Positions 41,221-46,054 of a DNA stretch of 46,054 nt are shown one piece after another. The notes beneath the pieces were generated by a model. The model saw only the letters and a program-made list of their open reading frames with translations. It ran no database searches and had not been told where the DNA came from. Positions within the stretch are counted from its first letter, which is position 1. Every line of letters starts with the position of its first letter. This DNA is from CAZLWA01 sp964563165 (GTDB taxonomy: Bacteria > CLD3 > SB21), in the NCBI GenBank assembly GCA_964563165.1, contig CAZLWA010000046.1, positions 1 through 46,054 on the forward strand. Direction: 5' to 3'. The position numbers were made by a program, and so were the translations under genes.

Positions 41221-43047
41221 ATGTTCAGCACTCCCTTCACCGTAAAAACCGCTTTGGCCAAATGGACCATAGCTTTTTGCGCGATCCTCTTTATCGGCAG
41301 TGCGGTTCTCAGCCTGATTTTGAATCATCTGGTGGTCCTACTCGGGGGGCTGGCTTTTCTTGCTTTTTCCGTTTATGTGTTCCTCAGCAATCAGAATTTC
41401 TTGTCTTATCAAAAAGACTCTGCCGACGCCGCGTCCCATACCCAAACGCTTTCCGGATCTGCGGAATCGGCTGAGCCGCCATCCGGTGACCGGTTTCCTC
41501 CGGCGAATATTTCTTTTTCCGAACCTGTAAATAACGACGATCAGGAGCATACGATAGAAATGCTGGACGACACGCAGGCGTCCATCTTCTTCAATCAATC
41601 GTCCGACGGCATCATTCATATTATTCACCAGACGTTTCAATCCTGCTCGACTTTTTTTTATTTGTATGATGCAATGGATGCGGAATGGGTCCTGCAAAGC
41701 TTCCGCAGTATGAGCGGCCATTTTTCCACTACGACTCGCCACCGCCTGACGGACGCGCCGGAAATGAGTTTTTTCAAACTGGCCGCCGAATCCCGCCAGT
41801 CGATGATCTTAAGCTCATTAACCGATGATCAAAGCAATCTTTTTTACTATACACGGCCGGTCTCCGTCCGCTCCCTGATACTCATCCCGCTGGTTCGCCG
41901 CGGCGTACTCCTGGGCATCCTCGGTGTGGATCATACGGATAGCAATTTTTATTCGGCGGGCCAGGCGGAGCTGCTCAACCGGTTCGCCCGCCTGATGCTT
42001 CAGACGATCCAGAATATCGACGGTGTTTTTGTTAAAAATAAATTACGCAAGATGTTTCAATTCGCCGGCGAGTTTAATGAGTACGTCAAATCGGAAAGCA
42101 ATGAAGAACACATGTTCGATTTCCTGAAAAACGCTCTCATCAACAACGTGCCGCTGGATAAATTATTCTTATGGATGCGCACCGGTGTGGAACACGAGGG
42201 GCTGCTGGTGGATGCGATCGGAGATTCGGAATTTTCTAAAGGCATGAAACGCTCGCTGGAAGGACGTATCGAGGAATACGTGATGCAAAAACAGAAACGC
42301 CTGTATATTCCCGACTTCAGCCTGAACACGGAGCCTTCGGAAGAATTTTCGGAGGACCAGATCTATGAAAATCATTTGGCAACGGTCTTGGCCGTTCCGC
42401 TCTCGGATCGGGGGCATTGCTTTGGTGCGCTGATTTTGGAGGCGGATGCGCGGGACGCGTTCGATGCGTATCAGGTGCAATTCGTGGAAACGCTCTGCCA
42501 GACAGCCGGTCTGGCGCTGGCACGCGCGCATTTGGATAAACATGTATCGGCGGAAATCTCTCACGATCCGCTGACCGGTCTGGACAATTATCACGCTTTC
42601 ATCAAACAATTGAATACCGAAATCCTTCGCGCAAAACGGTTTCAAACCAATTTCACGCTGCTGATCTTTTACATTGATTATGTCAAAACGATCTACGAGA
42701 CGTTCGGCGTGGTTTCGGGCGATTTTGTACTTGAAAAAATTGCAAATATTTTGAAACATAGTATCCGGCAAATTGATCTTGCCGCGCGGCTTAGTCACGA
42801 TCGTTTCGGATTGCTGCTCGTGGAAAACAAGCGCGACGAGGCGATCGAATGCGCGGAACGCTTATTGAAAAATATCGAATCGGCGGTTGTGGATTTTGAA
42901 GGCGAGACCATTCCGCTTACCGCCACGATCGGCATTTCGGTTTTCGGGCGTGACGGGGAAAGTGCCGCCGTACTGGTGGAAGCGGCTGAAAAGGCCCTGG
43001 TGGCCGCAAAAAAATTAAAACAAAAACGCATTGCGTTTTTCAGTTAG
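41221..43047 (+). CDS. Membrane protein with two GAF-like domains and a degenerate GGDEF domain
   Basis: A 608-residue protein. Two membrane segments at the N-terminus (about 14-56) are followed by a polar linker, a GAF domain (about 120-265, with LILIPLVRRGVLLGILGVDH), a second GAF-like domain (about 285-430, TVLAVPLSDRGHCFGALILE), then a GGDEF domain (about 452-605) that starts with the canonical DPLTGLDNYHAF. The signature loop reads RLSHDRFGLLL, with SHDRF where GGDEF should be, and IFYIDYVK lacks the first metal-binding Asp. It is therefore unlikely to make cyclic-di-GMP and may sense ligands or bind GTP instead. The gene is 9 bp from the first EutN gene. Confidence 0.85.
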   Translation: MFSTPFTVKTALAKWTIAFCAILFIGSAVLSLILNHLVVLLGGLAFLAFSVYVFLSNQNFLSYQKDSADAASHTQTLSGSAESAEPPSGDRFPPANISFSEPVNNDDQEHTIEMLDDTQASIFFNQSSDGIIHIIHQTFQSCSTFFYLYDAMDAEWVLQSFRSMSGHFSTTTRHRLTDAPEMSFFKLAAESRQSMILSSLTDDQSNLFYYTRPVSVRSLILIPLVRRGVLLGILGVDHTDSNFYSAGQAELLNRFARLMLQTIQNIDGVFVKNKLRKMFQFAGEFNEYVKSESNEEHMFDFLKNALINNVPLDKLFLWMRTGVEHEGLLVDAIGDSEFSKGMKRSLEGRIEEYVMQKQKRLYIPDFSLNTEPSEEFSEDQIYENHLATVLAVPLSDRGHCFGALILEADARDAFDAYQVQFVETLCQTAGLALARAHLDKHVSAEISHDPLTGLDNYHAFIKQLNTEILRAKRFQTNFTLLIFYIDYVKTIYETFGVVSGDFVLEKIANILKHSIRQIDLAARLSHDRFGLLLVENKRDEAIECAERLLKNIESAVVDFEGETIPLTATIGISVFGRDGESAAVLVEAAEKALVAAKKLKQKRIAFFS

Positions 43048-43056
43048 GGAAGGAAC

Positions 43057-43323
43057 ATGGTACTCGGCAAAGTGATCGGCAATGTGTGGGCGACGCGTAA
43101 AGATGAAAAGCTCAGGGGATTGAAACTCTTGATCGTGCGCAGCGTGGATTTGGATTACAAAGAAAAAGACACATTCGTTGTTGCGGCGGATTCCGTCGGC
43201 GCCGGCGTCGGCGAGATCGTATTATATTGCACGGGCAGTTCCGCCCGCCAGACCGAGGCTACCGAGAACCGCCCCGTGGATGCGGTGATCATGGCCATCG
43301 TGGATAAGTTGGAGAAGGACTGA
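43057..43323 (+). CDS. EutN/CcmL microcompartment vertex protein 1
   Basis: An 88-residue protein of the EutN/CcmL/PduN family: VLGKVIGNVWATRKDEKLRG and LLIVRSVDLDYKE at the start, then VVAADSVGAGVGEIVLYCTG SS and DAVIMAIVDKLE at the end. The family forms pentamers that close the corners of bacterial microcompartments. The GGAAGG ribosome site lies in the 9-bp gap after the degenerate-GGDEF gene, so the two should be co-transcribed. No hexamer gene (BMC-H) or encapsulated enzyme is visible in the window. Confidence 0.93.
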   Translation: MVLGKVIGNVWATRKDEKLRGLKLLIVRSVDLDYKEKDTFVVAADSVGAGVGEIVLYCTGSSARQTEATENRPVDAVIMAIVDKLEKD

Positions 43324-43406
43324 CTCAAATCCCAATATGTGTTCCGCCGATTTGAGCTTATCAGCCTTCTGGATTTAGATATGGCTTTTGAAGCGAATGA
43401 CCAAAT

Positions 43407-43670
43407 ATGAATTTAGCACGTATAATAGGTACGGTGTGGGCCACACGAAAACATCCAAGTCTTGAAGGGTGCCGATTGATGATCATTCAACCGGTGAACT
43501 CCAACTTAGAAAAGGTCGGGGGCCCGATCGTGGCTACCGACTCGATCGGATCGGGCCAACCGCAAGAATTAGTTTATTACGTAACGTCGGGCGAAGCTCC
43601 GATCCCGCTCGACCGCAAAGCCCCGACGGATGCAACGATCATCGGCATTGCGGATCGAATAGATCGTTGA
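43407..43670 (+). CDS. EutN/CcmL microcompartment vertex protein 2
   Basis: An 87-residue paralog of the previous protein: NLARIIGTVWATRKHPSLEG, LMIIQPVNSNLEKVGGP, VATDSIGSGQPQELVYYVTS and DATIIGIADRIDR. The two are clearly different in surface loops (the first has DYKEKDTF, the second NLEKVGGP), so they may build mixed pentamers. The 83-bp gap between them has no terminator. There is no strong Shine-Dalgarno before the ATG. Confidence 0.93.
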   Translation: MNLARIIGTVWATRKHPSLEGCRLMIIQPVNSNLEKVGGPIVATDSIGSGQPQELVYYVTSGEAPIPLDRKAPTDATIIGIADRIDR

Positions 43671-43762
43671 TCCGGAAGCGGGATTTATCCGACCGGATAA
43701 TGCACTACACAGGCTGCGCAAGCGCCGGATTTATATAACCGAACCCGCAAAGAAAGGAATGT

Positions 43763-44044
43763 ATGCCGTCCCTATTCGATGACTTTAAAAAAGAATTCGG
43801 AAAACATGCCGAAGTGTTTTCGGAAAAGATGAACGAGCTTTCGGAAACCGCGAAAGACCAATTCGAAATTATTAATCTCAAGAAAGACCGTTACCTGAAA
43901 TTAAAGGAATTGGGCGACCGCGTATTTCAAATGTCAAAAGAGAATAAATTCAATATCAAAAACGATACGCACGTGAAGAAGCTGATCGCGGCAATCAAAT
44001 CCCTGAATGGAAAAATCGGGAAACTCGATAAATCGAATTCCTGA
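43763..44044 (+). CDS. Small charged coiled-coil-like protein of unknown function
   Basis: A 93-residue Lys/Glu-rich protein, predicted helical: FDDFKKEFGKHAEVFSEKM, NELSETAKDQFEIINLKKDR and KLIAAIKSLNGKIGKLDKS. No family is recognised. GAAAGGAATGT gives a ribosome site. It sits between EutN 2 and the sigma factor and may be a helper of the EutN proteins, a cell-envelope protein or an unrelated gene; the sequence does not decide. Confidence 0.7.
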   Translation: MPSLFDDFKKEFGKHAEVFSEKMNELSETAKDQFEIINLKKDRYLKLKELGDRVFQMSKENKFNIKNDTHVKKLIAAIKSLNGKIGKLDKSNS

Positions 44045-44112
44045 TAACCGCTGACGCCGCAAGCTGTACGCAATAGAGTTGCTTTTGAGAATTAAAATTC
44101 TAAAGTTGAACT

Positions 44113-44955
44113 ATGAATTATATCGAACACGGCAACGATTTGATAGATAAATATCTTCAGGAGATCGGTGACGTTGCACTGCTCACGCCGGAACAAGAAA
44201 TTGATCTGGCGCAAAAGATCAAAGCAGGCGATGAAACCGCGCTGGAGCAGTTGACGAAAGCCAATTTGCGCTTTGTCGTGAGCGTGGCCAAACAATATCA
44301 AAACCAGGGCCTCTCGCTGAACGACCTGATCAACGAAGGCAATATCGGATTGATCAAAGCGGCAAAACGTTTTGACGTTACCCGCGGATTCAAATTTATC
44401 TCCTACGCCGTGTGGTGGATCCGTCAATCCATTTTGCAGGCGCTGGCCGAGCAGTCCCGTGTCGTACGGCTGCCGCTCAACAAGATCGGCACGCTGAGCA
44501 AGATCGGAAAAATTTTCGGCGATCTCGAACAGGAATTTGAACGGGAGCCGAGCTCGCAGGAAATTGCAGATCAGCTCGATATTTCCGCTTTTGAAGTCAC
44601 TTCCACGCTGCAAATGTCCGGTCGAAGCGTTTCCATGGACGAGCCGATCCACGATTCTGAGAACAACACGCTCATGGATATCATCGAAAACGAACAGCAA
44701 GATCCGCCGGATCAGGAATTGCTGACCGAATCGCTTCGGATCGAGATCCAGCGTGCGCTGGAAACCCTTTCGGCCCGTGAAGCCGAGGTCGTGAAACTCT
44801 ATTTCGGCCTGGACACGGACCATCCGCTAACGCTCGAAGAGATCGGCGAAAGATTCAGCCTGACCCGCGAGCGGGTGCGTCAGATCAAAGAGAAAGCCAT
44901 CCGCCGCCTGCGTCACACTTCCCGCAGTAATGTCCTGAGACATTATTTGGGATAG
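44113..44955 (+). CDS. rpoD: Primary RNA polymerase sigma factor (RpoD-type, short)
   Basis: A 280-residue sigma-70 factor. Regions 1.2-2 include DKYLQEIGDVALLTPEQEI, ANLRFVVSVAKQYQNQGLSL, NDLINEGNIGLIKAA and the -10-reading AVWWIRQSILQALAEQSRVV. Region 3 has DEPIHDSENNTLMDII. Region 4 ends LTLEEIGERFSLTRERVRQI with KEKAIRRLRH. Region 1.1 and the large non-conserved insert of E. coli RpoD are missing, as in Bacteroidetes primary sigma factors, which supports the FCB placement. Region 2.4 and 4.2 are intact. Confidence 0.95.
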   Translation: MNYIEHGNDLIDKYLQEIGDVALLTPEQEIDLAQKIKAGDETALEQLTKANLRFVVSVAKQYQNQGLSLNDLINEGNIGLIKAAKRFDVTRGFKFISYAVWWIRQSILQALAEQSRVVRLPLNKIGTLSKIGKIFGDLEQEFEREPSSQEIADQLDISAFEVTSTLQMSGRSVSMDEPIHDSENNTLMDIIENEQQDPPDQELLTESLRIEIQRALETLSAREAEVVKLYFGLDTDHPLTLEEIGERFSLTRERVRQIKEKAIRRLRHTSRSNVLRHYLG

Positions 44956-45609
44956 CCTTGAAATAATTCAGAATATTCCTGTAGCCTTTGAGGACCTCCG
45001 ATTTTAGCAATCTGCTTTATGATAGCTCCTAAAATTATTGAAACGTTTTCACCAAAAAACGAACTATTAAATAGGCTAAAGAAACGAACCTATGCGTTCG
45101 AATGCGCTAAGTCCTTTATTTTCAAACGGACTGTAAAATCTTTTAAAATTTTTATGCATTTTTAGTCCTTTTTGCATCTATATGTACAATGGGCAAAGAA
45201 CGTCCGATATAAATGGCGACTTAAGTCCTCGGGAACTCTGATTCGAATAAAACCAGCCTCGTTAGCCACAAAGATGTAGTCGAAAAAGTTTTTAATTATG
45301 CTGAAATAAGGCAGTATCTAACTCTAAATCTCTTGTCTAATTACGCTTTTTATTCGGAATGTCAGATTAAAAAACAAGGGTAAAATAACGTCCTTTCAGG
45401 AGGTGATGATTCATTAAAGGGCATAGGTTGATGTTGATTTTGTAGCTAAATATTAATCTGAGGACAAAAAAGGGAAGATTCATATTACCCGAATTCAGAG
45501 CTGGTCGCTATTGAATTTACAAAGTAATATGGTCTTCCCAATCGTTAATCTAAAAAAACGAATTGGGATTAGCAATCGTTTTTGTTCTCGCAAAAGGGAG
45601 ATGCCTATC
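44956..45609. other. AT-rich gene-free spacer
   Basis: This 650-bp stretch is clearly richer in A and T than its flanks. No ORF with a family match, no terminator of quality and no tRNA is seen. An AGGAGGTGATGATTC ribosome-site-like string at 45398-45412 leads only to a three-codon frame that stops at TAA. It may be the edge of acquired DNA. Confidence 0.6.
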
Positions 45610-46054
45610 ATGAAGACCTTAATCTGCTTGATGCTAATTGCAGCATTCTGGCTCGGCTGCAATCATCAGAATTCCACAAATGAGCTTTCGAAAATTCCTG
45701 GAAAGATAATTTCACACGAGAGGACCTTAAGGACTATCTTGAACAACTTTCGAAGAAATTAGCCAATCAAGATCCTCAAACCGGTAAGATCAGTAAGGTT
45801 TCACATACCGCAAGGCTTTTCAAACAAGAGACAATCAATAAACTTGTAAAAGAAGAAAAGATTGATCTCGTCGACGTGATGCCAGAAGAGACCTGCGAAA
45901 TTACCATGGAAGGAAAACCGTGCAAATTGGTCCTGGAAGTAGTGAATGAAGAACAGCTTCAAAACCTGAGTAAGCACTTCGCAACGGAGCAAGTTCCTGG
46001 TTATGGCGTCATCCGAGACGATGACTATTTTTGGGATGGCGTTTCAACTTCTGT
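45610..46054 (+). pseudogene. Lipoprotein gene broken by a frameshift (also cut by the window end)
   Basis: The ATG at 45610 has GGGAG upstream and begins a lipoprotein signal (MKTLICLMLIAAFWLGC, Cys at residue 17). That frame continues NHQNSTNELSKIPGKIIS and stops at 45762 after FRRN. A different frame, offset by two bases and open from about 45687 to the window end, encodes a charged, well-composed protein (SWKDNFTREDLKDYLEQLSK, ANQDPQTGKISKVSHTARLF, EEKIDLVDVMPEETCEITME, and so on). One missing base near 45680-45700 would join them. No family is recognised. The alternative is two overlapping genes, but the second frame has no start codon of its own. Confidence 0.6.

Noticed and set aside
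43057..43670. Calling a complete microcompartment operon
   Set aside because: Only vertex proteins are present; no BMC-H, no encapsulation enzymes and no cofactor genes lie in the window.
45398..45412. A perfect-looking AGGAGGTGATG ribosome site in the AT-rich spacer
   Set aside because: The frame behind it stops after three codons, and no longer frame starts nearby.

Overview
The window (about 46 kb) looks like a chromosomal segment of a Gram-negative bacterium from the Fibrobacteres-Chlorobi-Bacteroidetes (FCB) side of the tree, possibly one of its less-cultured neighbours (Ignavibacteria-, Calditrichaeota- or KSB1-like). The reasons are a short primary sigma factor without region 1.1, a LolA carrier, an OPX polysaccharide exporter and a beta-barrel protein (so an outer membrane), and a remnant of a C-terminal surface-protein domain (VVPNPYYG type) common in FCB genomes. 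The phylum is inference. Most genes are ordinary housekeeping genes. Shine-Dalgarno sites are clear, and six promoters share TTG-N3, a 17-bp spacer and TAYATT.

Left part (1-12.9 kb, minus strand): a probable operon reads gcvT, ftsK, lolA, a UPF0104 membrane protein, an OPX exporter and a Wzz-type chain-length protein cut by the window edge. Upstream lie a class I aminotransferase, thiC under a TPP riboswitch whose terminator and antiterminator can be read directly, and a NagZ-like GH3 hydrolase.

Centre-left (13-17.4 kb): a TolB-like propeller protein overlaps an M28 peptidase with a PDZ domain. Next comes a graveyard: a frameshifted C-terminal remnant of a surface protein, and two decayed tRNA-Val copies interrupted at the same T-loop position by strings of 3-nt-loop mini-hairpins. 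A secreted cupin and the intact tRNA-Val(CAC) follow.

Centre (17.4-29.8 kb): rsfS with a histone-H1-like Lys/Ala tail, a gamma-carbonic-anhydrase-like protein, a NhaD-like antiporter, two tandem membrane proteins with C-terminal zinc ribbons, radC, ruvA, a CAP-domain protein, a GNAT, tRNA-Asn, a beta-barrel protein, rsmE, a candidate structured RNA under a near-consensus promoter, HU, purN and a CsgG-like protein.

Right part (29.8-46 kb): a lipoprotein and leuS (minus), then icd, a truncated acyltransferase-like remnant, two small membrane proteins, a TIGR01777 epimerase, and the translation cluster rplM-rpsI-[nested hairpin leader]-rpsB-tsf, pyrH, frr. After a terminator comes a membrane GAF/degenerate-GGDEF protein followed by two EutN/CcmL microcompartment vertex proteins, a small charged protein and the primary sigma factor. 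No shell hexamer (BMC-H) or encapsulated enzyme is present, so this orphan-pentamer locus is the best candidate for an undescribed system. The window ends in AT-rich DNA with a frameshifted lipoprotein gene.
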